Of a stretch of DNA of 64,000 bases, positions 18,343 through 30,676 are shown in pieces (within the stretch, counting starts at the first letter, position 1; every line of letters begins with the position of its first letter). The position numbers were made by a program, and so were the translations under genes. This DNA is from Lucinisca nassula (Eukaryota > Mollusca > Bivalvia > Lucinida > Lucinidae). Under the pieces are notes generated by a model that saw only the letters and a list, made by a program, of their open reading frames with translations, did not search any database and was not told the DNA's origin. The DNA lies in assembly GCA_963580285.1 (NCBI GenBank), contig OY757010.1, positions 151,841,596 to 151,905,595 of the forward strand, given 5' to 3'.

Positions 18343-18479
18343 CTTCGAAAAAGCGGGGTTGGCAGAATGTTTATTATTTGGCTGTTTGTATCAGTTGCAT
18401 ATGTGTTTTGAAGAAAAGAATATCCCTGTTAGAGAAATAAATATTACCTCGCTTCCTCACAACGCGTACTACGTTTAAA

Positions 18480-18800
18480 TGAAAGAATTTGCTCCCTGAG
18501 TGAATGATTGTGCACGTCAACCTCTGGGGGGTCATTTTGTGTCGTCTCCCAAAGAGATAGGTAAAAGAGACAGAAGAGACAGTAGAGAATAGGAAAAGGA
18601 GAAACAGAGAAGAATAAGGGTAAATGGGATAAAAGCGGAGAAACAAAATAAATTAAAAAAATCCCCTTTGCCAACCCTGCTTAAAGAACATCAGGGCTTG
18701 CCCAACTGCAGGCTATTATCAGTTGGATGCCCCGATGTTGAAAGATACACAACACCTTCGCCTCACCCAACCACCCACAAGCGACTCTTAACCCATTGTA
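18480..18800 (-). repeat. Repeat family R
   Basis: A CT-rich minus-strand segment followed by the CACCTTCGCCTCACCCAACC block shared with 9600 and 38511, and similar to 52400-52620. Confidence 0.55.
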
Positions 18801-19486
18801 TACTAGTGGTCTCTTCCATTGCTGTATGTTGGACAAGTCCATTTGTTATATAAGGGGTGTCAGGTATATTATTTCGTTTTTATTCTATTTTAGACGAAAA
18901 ATTCTATAGCAAACAGCGTTCTGGGCGTCTGATCTGGGCCTGCACTGTTTACGCAAGGTCCCCTTTAGGGGTTTCCCGCATGCAATGGGTTAAAGCGAAC
19001 AATTTGCTTTCAACGAAAGACAGCAAATATTTTCCTCAAGAGTATGTGCCATTCAGAATAGAATTCAGATATCAAGGCAGTCAACGTCCTTTTTTCGACA
19101 AGAATCCTATGAGCAAGAAATATGCCCACAGCACACGGATCCTGCCGCTCTATGCCTCGCCTGAACTCATTACAGCAAGAAGTTGAAAAATTAATAGAAT
19201 TCTTATAACCGCACGCAGGTATGCCCAAGAACAAATTCAAGCAGGTACGCGAGTATGGAAAACTCAAACAATATATGCGGCTCCTTCCTACATCATGCCA
19301 CGCATAATTCAGGTGTATTTATGAGGAAATGGTATACTCGTGAAATAGATTCTACGATTTTCAAAAGGAAACCAATCTCCAGGACGTCCTGTTCGCTCTC
19401 CAATAATCTGAGACTCTCCGAAAAGGGGGTCTCCTCTAAAAGAAAAGAGTTTGCCTCTCAGTAGCAAATACTTTCCTTTAAGAGGA

Positions 19487-19740
19487 CCCGGCCCATCGGG
19501 GCCTGGGGAAATAAACTGGGCTTCGGCATGGTGGTTCCACGCAGAACACTTGAGTACTGGTAAACGGCTTAGAAGGTCTAAGCCTGCCCAGGCCCTATTG
19601 GTTTCATAGGACGGCATGGATTGAGATGTCATTTCATCTCAATGTCGGGTAAAAGTTCCACACAACTGGAAGCAACGTCTTCAAAATGACCTAAATAATG
19701 CTGACGGGGACGTTAAAGTTCAAATCAAACAAACAAACTT
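19487..19740 (+). repeat. SINE family A
   Basis: CGGCCCATCGGGGCCTGGGG head to AAATCAAACAAACAAAC tail. Confidence 0.85.
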
Positions 19741-19928
19741 TCCTTTAAGAGTAGACCCTTGCTGCTAAGGAAAACAAACAAATTGAGCCAGCGCATGACA
19801 AAATCTATAAAAAGGCTTGAGCGACCACCGAAGACTCCGATCAGCCTGCGCATTCGCTGATCGCATGCTCCTACAATAGGCTAATATCTATGCGAAGAGT
19901 GAGTGAGTGTTTGAGTTTGTTTTTTTTT

Positions 19929-20150
19929 TGGGGGGGGGGGGTTTACGGCCCTTTCAAGATTATTTCAGTCATATCGAGCCGATCGTTAACCAGAGGTGGG
20001 CGAAAACCGGAGTGCCTGGAGAAAAACCACCTGACCTTCCGTTGCTGAACTTGGCGCCTGACATGTGACCCGAGCGAGGCTCGAACCACAGCGGTGAGAG
20101 ACCTAATGATCAAGAGTCAGCGCTCTTAACCACTAGGCCACGGAGGCCCG
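19929..20150 (-). repeat. SINE family B (tRNA head)
   Basis: Minus-strand head GGCCTCCGTGGCCTAGTGG, box B GGTTCGAGCC, and a tail ending at the T/G run. Other copies at 27064, 35793 and 42710. Confidence 0.8.
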
Positions 20151-20151
20151 C

Positions 20152-20307
20152 GAGTGTTTGAGTTTTATGTCCCACCAACAGCTAAGGTCATACGGACACG
20201 GGACCTCGGTTTAAAGACTCATCCGAAAGTTTGGAGTAGCCCGGGATCGATCCTGCGATCCTTGGTTTACAAGACGAGTAGCGTAACCACTACACCACAG
20301 AGGCTTC
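20152..20307 (-). repeat. SINE family C (tRNA head)
   Basis: Minus-strand GTGGTGTAGTGGTTACGC, then GATCGATCCCGGGC, ending in a GTTGGTGGGAC block. Second copy at 56071-56232. Confidence 0.75.
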
Positions 20308-20475
20308 TATCTATGCGAAACGCCATAAGCAAAAGGTCTTGTCATAGTGGATGGGTGCGCAGGTTGATTTGAGTCTCTGCTGGTCACACCGGTATTATTG
20401 TAGGTTTTGTCATGCGCCGGCTCATTATTTTGAAGGTCTTAGTGACTTAGCCATCTAACGACATGTTAGTCTTAC

Positions 20476-20664
20476 CTCCAGTTGTATGTCGTCTATGAAA
20501 GACTGTGTATCCGCATCGTCTCTGTATTTCACAATGGCCTGTTTAAGAGCATCCTCTGGGTAGATTCGTAGCGATTTTGTAGCTTCAGGAACGTAGACCA
20601 CGACAAATATGAGGATAATGAATGCTATCTCAACAAAGAATAGCCCCGACAATGACCAGCGATA
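20476..20664 (-). CDS. Tetraspanin exon: TM3 and start of large loop
   Basis: An exon of 189 nt, 63 codons, phase 0. The acceptor is a T13 run plus CTAG at 20665 and the donor is GTAAGA after 20476. The peptide starts YRWSLSGLFF, continues with a hydrophobic TM3 (to ~VVVYV, residue 25), and ends in a charged stretch FIDDIQLE. It joins in frame to exon 21960 upstream (GALRDAIEALQI) and exon 12317 downstream (LGCCG). Confidence 0.85.
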
Positions 20665-20873
20665 CTAGAAAAAAAAAAAAACACAGAAAAATAAACAGAA
20701 CATCGCGGTCCAAATAAAATGTGCAGGGTCGGCACAAAAATCAGGGTCGGTCGGGTTAGCAGAAAACACTGCAATTTTTAGGCCTTATGTATAGCCAAAT
20801 CCCAGTGATACGATACCCATCACATCGACGTTATAACAACACTCTATACCTGAACAAGAACTGTAGCAACTAC

Positions 20874-21018
20874 CCAGCAGACACATGTCGCAAGGGCAAC
20901 GTCAAATCAACGTCGACGCAACGGCATGACATTGCACCGACGTAGATGTAACGTTGAATAAACGCCATCATTGTACTGACGTTGATGTGACGTCACGATT
21001 ACGTCAGCCTGCTGGGTA
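20874..21018. mobile_element. MITE family M2
   Basis: CCCAGCAGACACATG and CAGCCTGCTGGG ends, ACGT-rich interior. Confidence 0.75.
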
Positions 21019-21089
21019 TGCTTTCGGAAAGCGTTAATATGTATGAACACCTCTTACATGAGGTATTACATATTCAAATATTATTCAAG

Positions 21090-21415
21090 ATATAAGGCAA
21101 AATCACTGAACCATTTAATATAGGTCACACTGGCCTATATATATATTTTGAGGTCAGTCATCAGGTCCCATGGAACTAACATTCCAGGTATGACATTTCT
21201 CCAACAAATAGTCTTCAAAAATCACTGAACCATGAAATATAGATCACGCTGACCTAGATATACTTTCAATGGTCAATGATCGACGCACATGGGACTTATA
21301 TTCCAGGTATGGCATTTCCCCATCAATAAGTTTTCGAGTTATAAGGCAAAATCATTGAACAGTGAAATATAAGTCACACAGACCTAGATATATTTTAATG
21401 TCTGTCATCTGGTAT
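21090..21415 (+). repeat. Tandem ~115-bp repeat, about three units
   Basis: Units share AAAATCACTGAACCAT, CCTAGATATA and CCAGGTATGGCATTTC-type blocks. Confidence 0.7.
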
Positions 21416-21424
21416 TCCGCTAGT

Positions 21425-21863
21425 TTTTGGATATCCATAATTCAAATTATGGATATCCATAAATCGAATTATGGATATTTATAAATCGGGCTGAGTTATG
21501 GATATAAATATTTCGAATTATGGATATGCATAGTTCAGCGCAAAAGCCTTTGGTTTCAGTCATTATTTATTGTATTTATTTGCCAAGACGAATTATGGAT
21601 ATCAATAAATCGAATTATGAATATCCATCCATAATTCGACTGATTTATGGATATCCATAAATCGAATTGTAGATATCAATTAATCGAATAATGGATATCC
21701 ATATTTCGATTTATGGATATCCATAATTCAGATTTTATGGATATCCATAATTCGAATTATGGACATATTAATTCGAATTATGGATAACCATAAATAATTA
21801 TTGATAGCTATAAATAATTATGGATATCTATAAATAAGGAATAAATAGTAAAAGGGCGTCCCA
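21425..21863. mobile_element. M1 palindrome array with one M1 end
   Basis: ATGGATATCCAT units. The right end GGAATAAATAGTAAAAGGGCG resembles the M1 terminus; the left terminus is missing. Confidence 0.75.
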
Positions 21864-21959
21864 TTCATCCAGGGGATTTTCAACTCAAACTAATGACTCA
21901 ATGAAGGAATATTTGACCAAGAACTCTGGGGGATAGCACTGGCAATGGCAGTAACTTAC

Positions 21960-22148
21960 TATCTGTAAGGCTTCTATAGCATCTCTGAGTGCCCCTATAA
22001 ATCCTGCCAAGGAAACGACGAACGCTACACTGCCCGCCAGGCAGAGAACACAGGATGGATCAAGAAAGAAATCAAAGGCACTAGAAACTTTCTTTTCTTT
22101 TAACACCAAAATCCATGCCATAAGTCCTGTCAATGCTCCCGAACATAA
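21960..22148 (-). CDS. Tetraspanin exon: TM1 end, small loop, TM2
   Basis: An exon of 189 nt, 63 codons, phase 0. The acceptor is TGTTTTTCAG at 22149 and the donor GTAAGTTA after 21960. The peptide begins LCSGALTGLMAW (end of TM1), then a short loop with SSAFDFF, then TM2 (LAGSVAFVVSLAGFIGALRD). GALRD matches the conserved G-A/C-x-R-E/D at the TM2 end of tetraspanins. The first exon with the initiator Met should lie above 22150; none was convincing. Confidence 0.85.
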
Positions 22149-22205
22149 CTGAAAAACAAGAACGACAAAATAACAAAGTGTTGCAGCAAATAGTACTGTT
22201 CTTAA

Positions 22206-22310
22206 CCCTTGTCCTGCTGAGCCCAGATATGTCTTATCTTTCAAACAATGTAGATCCAGATCAGATGGCTTCTGAAAGCCATCTGATCAGGATCTACATT
22301 GTTTGCCATT
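22206..22310. repeat. Palindromic repeat family M4
   Basis: Near-perfect palindrome AACAATGTAGATCCAGATCA... with its complement, centred on ~22275. Confidence 0.8.
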
Positions 22311-22499
22311 CAGGTTGCGAATATCTTGCAATAATATGCATCAAGTAATCTGATTGGTTGATAATCAGTTGTGGGTGTGGCATATTTAAATATTCAGCAG
22401 GGCAAGGGTTAATCTTCTGTGAGTAAATTAAGTTCAGGCGTAGTTGCGTATGTGGGTTATGAAAATATTTGCTCCCTCTGAGAAACGTTTTCATATAAG

Positions 22500-24700
22500 A
22501 GTAGTTATCATTTTTGGGGCTGCAAGGCGTACAATGTCTAAACCTTTCTGGTAACTCCCCACCCCACTACCCTTTAACAGCTCCGTAATTCAGTCCTTTA
22601 TTTATACGACAATTTTGATATTTATTACATACAACCTTAAACACATATAGCTTTTGGATGCTCTTTAGCACGACTGTAATGAACCAATGAGGAGGCTGTA
22701 TATATCAATGTTGTAGCTATTTCAGTTGTGCCATTAATTACCTTTTAATGGCACAGCGCGGTCTGATCTGAAACTGCCATGTGCACCGTGTAGCATCGAC
22801 TCCAGAACTTATTACTGAAAAGTACCAGAGAAATCAATATTTATCACAAGCATGGCACACAGTAAGGTAGGTAAAAAGCTTTTTACAGGTTTCTACAGGG
22901 TTGTGCCATTCAAAGCAAAATGGACCTGTGTCGGAGAGATATCTAGCTCTTGGCTGCTTCCACGAGTCTGATAATAACACGCTGGAAATCGCTAAACAGA
23001 CCGAAATCTTGACAGCTGGTATCAAGAACGAAACACATTTTTTTGTGGAAAATACTCCTTTTTGCTTTAAAGATCACTGGTCTTCTTTCTCCATGCCAGA
23101 ACATTCAGATGGTTCGAAAAGTAGTTGTGTATAAGTTTTAATTGAAAGGTCCGCTTTATACTGCAGTTTTCTTTCAACAAACAAAACACAAAGGAGTACG
23201 GCAGCTTGGATTTTTAAGTACGGCAACTTGGTAAAAATGCTGAATTAACAGTACGGCTACTTGCAACACAAAATTGCCTTTTGGACACTACTGACAACAT
23301 TTTGACATCGCTGGGAAGGAAAATCCATGGTTATTATCATGTTTGATTTCATCTAATAGTCAGGGGTCGATTCTAATGCTAGTACTGATCGCAGATCAAT
23401 CTATTTGTGCGTGCAACAAATGGAGATCTACATCAGGACCTTATTTACTTTTGAGAATTCTTTGTCGATGCTTTTGTTTTTGTTTTATTACTGTAAATAC
23501 TCAGGAAATATTGTAGAAACAAAGTCTGTCCCCTGTTGGTCAAATCAACGAAAGGAACTTTCCTTTCGTGAAGGGAAGTTGTTTTTTTTTTTTGTTGTTG
23601 TTGTTGTTGTTTTTCTACGAAATAAATTTTCTTTTTTCAATGAGCTCGAATAATTTCTACTTCGTTCTTGGTATAGTTACAACTAGAATAGAAGTTATTT
23701 TATGTATTAGAGGTGTTTATTCCTTTTGTGAAAGAGAGTTTATTGTAGTATGCATACTATACTCCAGTTATTTTAAATTATGACTGCGGTTCGTTTGTTT
23801 GCATTATGAAAACATGCCTATTCAAATTTATTGAAAAAAAAAAAATCCACCAAACAATGAAAATATTCAGATAAAAAATCTGATGTTTTTCATATTTAAA
23901 TTCAAACATAGATTGTGGATATTCGTTAGAACCGTCTCGGCGAGGCAATTCTAACGAGTACCCACAATCTATGTTTTGGGCAGAAATGCGAAAATTAATG
24001 TATAAAAGTGCCGTTTTAGCAGGGGGGGGGGGGTCAAAATTGTATAGTCGTTTGAAATCGCATTCTATGTCATTGATTCTGTTTTTATTTTTCGAAACCG
24101 GGCAATCACGAAAGTGCACGCATGTTGCATTTTTCATCTTGAATATTCTATCTGTCTATCTATTTCACATTTGTACAGTTTAGCAACGACACAAACAACA
24201 AGAAGCTACTTGTCTAAAAAGATCAAAATCCTTTCATAAACTTCTTTTCCGTTCACCAAAGGTTACTTTCGCTGTGGTATAAATGTAGTTTAACCCTTAA
24301 ATTCAAGCCTTTTAAACAAGCCGTGTGGATCTTGTCATACGCCGCTTTATGCCGCCTTATGTGGCGTCTGATTAGGTATCAACTGTTTGACAATGCCCCA
24401 GGACACAAGCCAAGTCTAGATTTGACTTTTACACAGAGATCGGACGTCACAGGGAGAAGACTAGCGCGGCTATAAATAACCGGTACCCAAATTTTATACA
24501 AGGTCAGCGACAGTCAAGTGGACAATAGCAAGCGGGAAGCTTCTGTAATTAGTATCTTTTGCTTGATTGTGTGCAGGATCACTGCGCGTTGTGAGTGTTA
24601 AATGAATATGAATGGTGGTTCTGAAAAACATGAAAGTGAAATGAAGAAATGCGATAGTGTAAATTGTTAACAATAGATTAGGTAAAAATCAGGTTAAAAC
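22500..24700. other. No gene seen
   Basis: AT-rich. A palindrome of the GAGTAC hairpin type lies at ~23905-23985 (ATAGATTGTGGATATTCG and complement). Short ORFs here lack domain features. Confidence 0.5.
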
Positions 24701-24713
24701 AGGTATTCTGTGT

Positions 24714-25860
24714 TCATGGCAACTTGTGACCTAGAGGTCTGTCTCCCACATTGAACTTAGTTAATGCAGGCATCAGCACAGTACTGGGAGTAAATCTATT
24801 CCATTGCCAAGTTGTCAAGGGGAAGAATAAATACATGTAACAATTAACTGATGTATTAATTTGACGTAATGCGAGTGGGTGGCTCATGCTGTGACGCGAC
24901 GTTCGACTGGTTGCCAGAAGTAAGGGGGAGAGATACTGCAACTGTGCCATGAATACTTTTATATAAATGAGTCAGACAGCTGACCGTCTCTGCTGCAAGG
25001 ATCTCTAGCCAAGATAAGGCTGCATGTTGTAGGTAAAATAATTGTTTAGAGTCTAGTGGAAGGTTCTACGCTACACCATTTCGAGTTAATGGGCATAAGA
25101 CTGTGTGCATGGGGTCTATACTGTGGAGAGGTATTCAAGTGTTGGCGGACTATTGTCTTTCATGTTGCTTCCTTAACTTAGTTTTTTCTGATATTAAATA
25201 AATAAAATAAAGGACTTATTAGCAGTTGAAGAGATTCTATCGATACCTATGTTAACGTTCATGTTAGTGGATAGATCGAAACCTACGTACCTGGCAGATT
25301 AAACAATTTCGAGGACATGAGTATGCATTATATATGATGTAACGGCTGGAGATCTTACCCAGGTTATGTGCAAAACTTGATCTTCTATGTTTGAAGTTCA
25401 TGTCCCAGTGAGATTACTATGATTAGACGGTCTAAGTCCCTCTGGAGGATGGCTGAGTAATCAGGGTGAATTATGGTCAGGTACACCGCAGTGTCATCAG
25501 CAAATAGGCGAACCTGGGACCACACATTGTCGGGCATGTCGTTTTGGTAAAATAACAATAACAATGTGCCTAGAACTGATCCTTGCAATATACCTGAAGT
25601 AACTGGAACCTCATCCGAGTACTCACCTTTAAACTTCTCATAATTAGAAAAGACTTAATCCACTAGACAGAGCTTCATGTGATTCACCTAGCCAAAGATC
25701 TTGCTAAACCCAAGATAAGATCTATTTGTTGACAATTAACTTGTGACCTGGTAAGGTCATAAACAAGCTGAATCACATGGGTGTCACAAGGTCTGCGCTC
25801 CCAGGCTGTTGAGTATTTTGTGATCACAAGGTATGTCCAAATCAAATCAAATCAAACGAA
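24714..25860 (-). pseudogene. Non-LTR retrotransposon remnant (RT)
   Basis: On the minus strand, 25588-25385 encodes LFADDTAVYLT (RT catalytic F-A-D-D) preceded by GSVLG and followed by LQRDLDRL. Further 3', 24950-24714 encodes a FFPLTTWQWN-type tail typical of the C terminus of Jockey/CR1-like ORF2. Stops and shifts interrupt the rest. Inactive. Confidence 0.75.
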
Positions 25861-25959
25861 ATTCAATTTATTTCTCTCAGGTTATACAATATGATAACGA
25901 CATGGGAAGCAAAATGTTGTACAAACATACTGTTTAATGGCGGCACAATGACACAAATC

Positions 25960-26230
25960 GATAAAAGTCGAAAATCAAACTGGAGGACAACAGCAGATAA
26001 TAGAAGTCATTGATACAATTAACCCACAGCTCCCACCAGAGTCACCTAAGGGAAAGAAACACAAACATGAAACAACAGACCGTAATGGAAACATCAACAG
26101 CAGAGAGCCAAAAGGACATTTACTTTCCGACAAAATGGCCATATGCTATCCAAAACAATATAATATAAGCGATACAAACACTCACAGACAAACCATAACA
26201 AAAATAAACCGCGACAGAAGAACCGCCTTG
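25960..26230. repeat. Dispersed repeat S
   Basis: Similar to 62870-63105 (shared AAAATGGCCATATG, AAGGGAAAGAAA, GCCGCCTTGG). Confidence 0.65.
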
Positions 26231-26257
26231 GGACGGCCAGTGAAATGAATTCCAATG

Positions 26258-26342
26258 GGGTAGGGGTGGAGGGGGGTGGGCTTAAATCGATTTTACGTGG
26301 CCGGGGTGGAGAGGGGTGGGCTTAAATCGATTTTACGTGGCC
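26258..26342 (+). repeat. ~42-bp tandem duplication
   Basis: GGGCTTAAATCGATTTTACG occurs twice with a GGGGTGGA-rich spacer. Confidence 0.85.
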
Positions 26343-26744
26343 ACAATCCTCGCCCTTACTTCCGTCGTTATTTAGACAAACAACCCGCTCAGTCCGCATG
26401 AAGGCCTCCTAACTCGAAACTCGAAATCTGTTGTCTTTACCAAATTTCTTATTTCCCCAACCCTTCTAATTTTAGCATTAAAGTTACTTCTAAAAGTAGT
26501 TTAGGTCGTAGTACTAAAGCGTTAATCCAAAATCATTAATCCATAGACAAAATGGCAAATATCAATGTCCAGACCAACAGACGTGGACTCCAGAAGATTG
26601 TAATCAGGCGTCCGCGGATAGTAAGCATAAAAAGGAGGCCGACAAAGAAAGTAGCGACGAAAGACAAATTATGCCCAACAAATCTTTGTTTATATTAAGA
26701 TCTGGACTGGGCAATTAATCGTGGCCACAAACAGACTTACCTAA

Positions 26745-27062
26745 TCATCATGGATTTTGCTAAGGCTTTCGACAAGGTACCTCACAGGAGGCTATTGTAT
26801 AAACTGGATCAATATGTGATAAAAGGATTAGCTCATGGCTCTCTGGACGCCCAAGTTGGACTTGATGGCCAAGCATCGAATCCAGTTCCTGTTTTGTCTG
26901 GTGCCCACAAGGCTCGATACTTGGACCGGTCCTTTTTTTTGGTATTTCTCAATGATCTTCCGGATAACATCAGGTCATCTGTTCGTTTGTTTGCTGATGA
27001 TTCTGTTTTGTATGGGAATATATATACTACCAAGTAGGCATATATATATACTCCTTCTGACT

Positions 27063-27095
<33 letters not shown>

Positions 27096-28115
27096 GTTTG
27101 GGTTTTACGGCCCTTTCAAGATTATTTCACTCATATCGAGCCGATCGTTAATCATAGGTGGGCGAAAACCGGAGTACCCGGAGAAAAACCACCTGACCTT
27201 CCGTTGCAGAACCTGGCGTCTCACACGTGACCCGAGCGAGGCTCGAACCCACGGCGGTGAGAGACCTAATGACTAAGAGTCAGCGCTCTTATCCATTAGG
27301 CCACGGAGGCCCGTTTCCTTCTGACTGCCTTATCTTACAAGATAACCTGGATAGCCTAGCATGTTGGGAGGCCGATTGGCAAATGAAGTTCAATGTGGCC
27401 AAATGTCATTCAATGAGGGTGTCACGACACCCCCAGACAAGCAGATTAAATTCGAATTCTCACTATATCTGCACACATTGGAGCATGCCCAATCCGCAAA
27501 ATATCTTTGCATCACCACTGATAATCTGGATTGGGGTCAACATGTTTCCGAGATTACATCCAAGGCAACTAGGACATTAGGTTTTCTAAGACGCAATTTG
27601 GCTTTTGCTCCTAGGCAGACAAAGGATGTTGCATACAAAATATTGGTTCGACCTCAACTCGAGTATGCATCACCTGTTTGGCAACCCCATGTTAAAACCT
27701 AGATTCAACAGGTTAAGAAGGTTCAGGGGACGGCTGCCCGATAGACTTGCAGGCGATGGTGGAACAGAAGCAGTGTTGGCGAAACGCTCGATGAGCTGGA
27801 ATGACCATCGTTGGGGGCCCGTCGTGAGCCGTCCTATTTAGTCTTCTTTTGTAAGATACTATCGGATACAGTTTCTCTTAATAAGGATAAATACTTAAAC
27901 CCTGTGACTACTTCAACTCAAACAAGGGCATCAAAATTAAACAACATTCAATATCCTAGGTACCAGGCCTATAGTGATGCCCTGAAGAATTCTTTCTTCC
28001 CTTGAACTATTCCACAGTGGAATAGTCTTCCCTCCTCTGTGGTAAATGCAAAAACTGCAGATGAGTTCAAAGGTCGCATGGTGTGGATTGGGACCCAGAG
28101 GTATGTGTTTTAGTA
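26745..28115 (+). pseudogene. Non-LTR retrotransposon remnant (RT), split by a SINE
   Basis: MDFAKAFDKVPH (RT motif), VFLNDLPDN and RLFADDSVLY (catalytic FADD) at 26750-27030; then, after the SINE, WQMKFNVAKC, LGFLRRNL and YASPVWQPH (27361-27702), and NSFFP...PQWNSLP near 27990-28040. Frameshifts and a stop break it. The order and motifs fit Jockey/CR1-like ORF2. Confidence 0.85.
27064..27315 (-). repeat. SINE family B with target-site duplication
   Basis: A minus-strand tRNA-headed SINE with poly-A (T run at 27064). The 12-base duplication TCCTTCTGACTG at 27052-27063 and 27316-27327 brackets it, so it is inserted into the RT remnant. Confidence 0.95.
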
Positions 28116-28825
28116 CACCCCTGAAAGCAGGTTGTAAATAGTTTTAAGAATTCATCCAGTGAGGTTTTTTCTGTTTTGCTAAATTCTAAATTTAGCGCAC
28201 CACCCAACTGAGGTAATGGCCAAGTATGACCGACTCACTGTATGAAGATAGATAGACTGATAGTTGTGAAACTAGTTAGAACACATCTCCGCCATAGCAA
28301 TTTATGTATAATTGTTAAAAGCAAATCGCCGTACTGTTTCTAGCAAACTGCCGTCCAGTATTTTACGTACTGGCCCAAGTTGCCGTACTCTGCCTTCGAG
28401 CATTTTGGGTTGTTTTATTCAGTCACAGTTGTTTTTTTTACATCTTTGTGGGGAAAACAACTGATACATTATAAGCAGCAAAGGATTCGGCATCTTTTGA
28501 TGCCACTGAATTGAAGATTGTCACAGCCGTTTCTTTAACAAATTCAATGTTTTGTGAAGCTGTCATGAATTTTCGCGGTACTAGCCACGTACCAGCCGAC
28601 TCATTTGTGTGTTTAAATTGCAGCTGACAAAACTTTCCAAAATTTATGCACAAGAATTTCAGAGAAAATAAGTTGAGTAAATATGGTAAGTGGGTTTAAG
28701 TTCTGACACTACGTAATAATGCCAAATTAAGCGATTACCTACCGTTGGTATTATCATTTTCCTCATTTATCTGGTTCCGGAGTCGATGCTACACGGTGAT
28801 GTGCGCCATGTGGATAATTATTGAG

Positions 28826-29065
28826 TGTTGTGGCACAGCATTTCCTACTTTTTACATGTCCACCCAGCGAAGACTCAGATCAGCCTGCGCATCCGCGAAC
28901 TTTGATCAGAGTCTTCGTTGTGCGCTTTTATGATAGCTAAGGGCCCAATGCTCCTTCATTCAGCGAGATAAGTCTCTGGCCAGATTATATGGATACGCAT
29001 GCTGATCTGTTTCTTCACTGGGCGCGCATGAAAATTGTAGGAAATGCTGTGCCCCGGCTCATAAT
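28826..29065. mobile_element. MITE family M3 variant
   Basis: GGCACAGCATTTCCTAC and complement GTAGGAAATGCTGTGCC ends; interior AGATCAGCCTGCGCATCC. Confidence 0.75.
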
Positions 29066-29704
29066 TGTATAATAAGTCTGTGTAAAAGTCTGATTTGAGT
29101 CTTCACTGAACAGATATGCATAAAGACCCCTTTTCACTTGTCGCAATTCATATGAAATGTATTTTAGTTGCAAAACAGTAGGCTCCTAACTTCTGTCTTG
29201 TCCACGATGATGCTCCTAAATTCTGGCTTGTCCACGAAGAGGACACGTACTACCGCCTATCAGGAACGTCTTGGAATTTTAATGTACACAAACTAAAGGT
29301 ATTCTTCTATATACACAGTGAACACTTAGGTACAGATCGGCGCAGGTTGATCTGTACCTTAGCTGTTCGAAAATGACAAAACGTGTTTTCTCATGATGTG
29401 GCTCATATCATTATGTACAAGAAGGGCAGTTGTTAGTTTCTGGTGAAATGATGTGCACTGTACTTATAAGTGTGCCGGGTAGCACCATCGCTCTTGGTAT
29501 GCCTAGGAAAAGCGTCATTAGGTTAGCAGGCCAGTTCGGTATGACCCATATAGTGTTGAAATGGTCTTTAAAATGTTTGCTTTTAACAAACAAACAAACA
29601 ACAAACAAACAATTACTCCACAGAATATTGTCCCACTATTTACTCGTTAAACCAGTTCCCCTTCTGAAAGTCCTCCTCGGAGGTAAAGAAGTATTTGCAC
29701 AGAT

Positions 29705-30429
29705 AAACTCCGTTCAGAAAACCTGAATCATCGATTTTTTCGTTTCTTCCTTTTAATACTCATTTTAGCCCATACATCACTATGGGAAAGGTTTAGACCT
29801 CACCCTCCGCCGATTTCTCCAGCAAGTCGTATGCCTCTGCGACAGTCAGGAAAGGCTGTGATTATTTGGAGAAAATTGCAAAACAAAGAAATGAGACCAC
29901 AGACTAAGTCCATTTGATGATGATTGTCAGGTAAAATAATACATTATTCAAATCCATGTGATGCACTTTATAAATAGATATGCAATTACGACATACCTTA
30001 CATTCGAATGACCAGATAGAAGCTCACTAGGCACGGGGAGCCACTAGCGCGATGTGCTGTCAACAGTGGTCAAAATGAATTATACCGATATCAGATGTGG
30101 TGTCACAGCTAATGATTTTCCATGAAGTGATCGTGCAAATAAAATATAGACGCCCTTGTAATTTACAAGAGCAGTGACCACTTCTATATATGGTTTAAAA
30201 GGGTGTGTCGAACCTGTCAGAATGTCTTAGTCTGTGAACGAAAATTTAGATTTTGAAATTTTCTCCAAATAATCACAGCCTTTCCTGGCTGTCGCTGAGG
30301 CATACGACTTGTTGGAGAAATCGGCGGAGGGTGAGGTCTACAACTTTCCCATAGTGATGTATGGGCTAAAATGAGTATTAAAAGGAAGAAACGAAAATAT
30401 CGATGATTCAGATTTTCTGAACGGAGTTT
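29705..30429. mobile_element. Foldback element with ~175-bp inverted repeats
   Basis: AACTCCGTTCAGAAAA at the left and its complement at the right; arms run 29705-29885 and 30250-30429 with few mismatches (e.g. CCTCACCCTCCGCCGATTTC). No ORF inside. Confidence 0.85.
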
Positions 30430-30676
30430 TTTTTTTTTTTTAGATAGATATTCCCCAATGTAATGAAATAAAATTTACAATAATACGAGTATCAACAAGA
30501 TCTGAGATCTCGCCCGCTTCCAGCCTTGTTTATCAAACTGTGACAGAGATACGATCTGACTCCTTGAATGTCCATGTCCTTTGGCCCAGGTGAGCAAAAC
30601 CGAGTACAGAAAATCCAACAAAAATGACAGCTATGACCGCCAAATAAAATAACAACAACCATTCAACAGTTAATCC

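Larger units (their letters stand above)
19789..20425. mobile_element. MITE M3 split by two SINEs
   Basis: Ends GAGCCAGCGCATGACAAAA and complement TTTTGTCATGCGCCGGCTC. Two SINEs sit between duplicated TCTATGCGAA motifs (~19889 and ~20309). Confidence 0.75.

Noticed and set aside
22901..23134. Candidate tetraspanin first exon or separate gene
   Set aside because: Wrong strand for the tetraspanin gene and no TM1 or family motif.
28438..28653. 71-codon minus-strand ORF near the second LINE
   Set aside because: No domain, no splice-site support, and the surrounding sequence has repeat-like blocks shared with ~23200.
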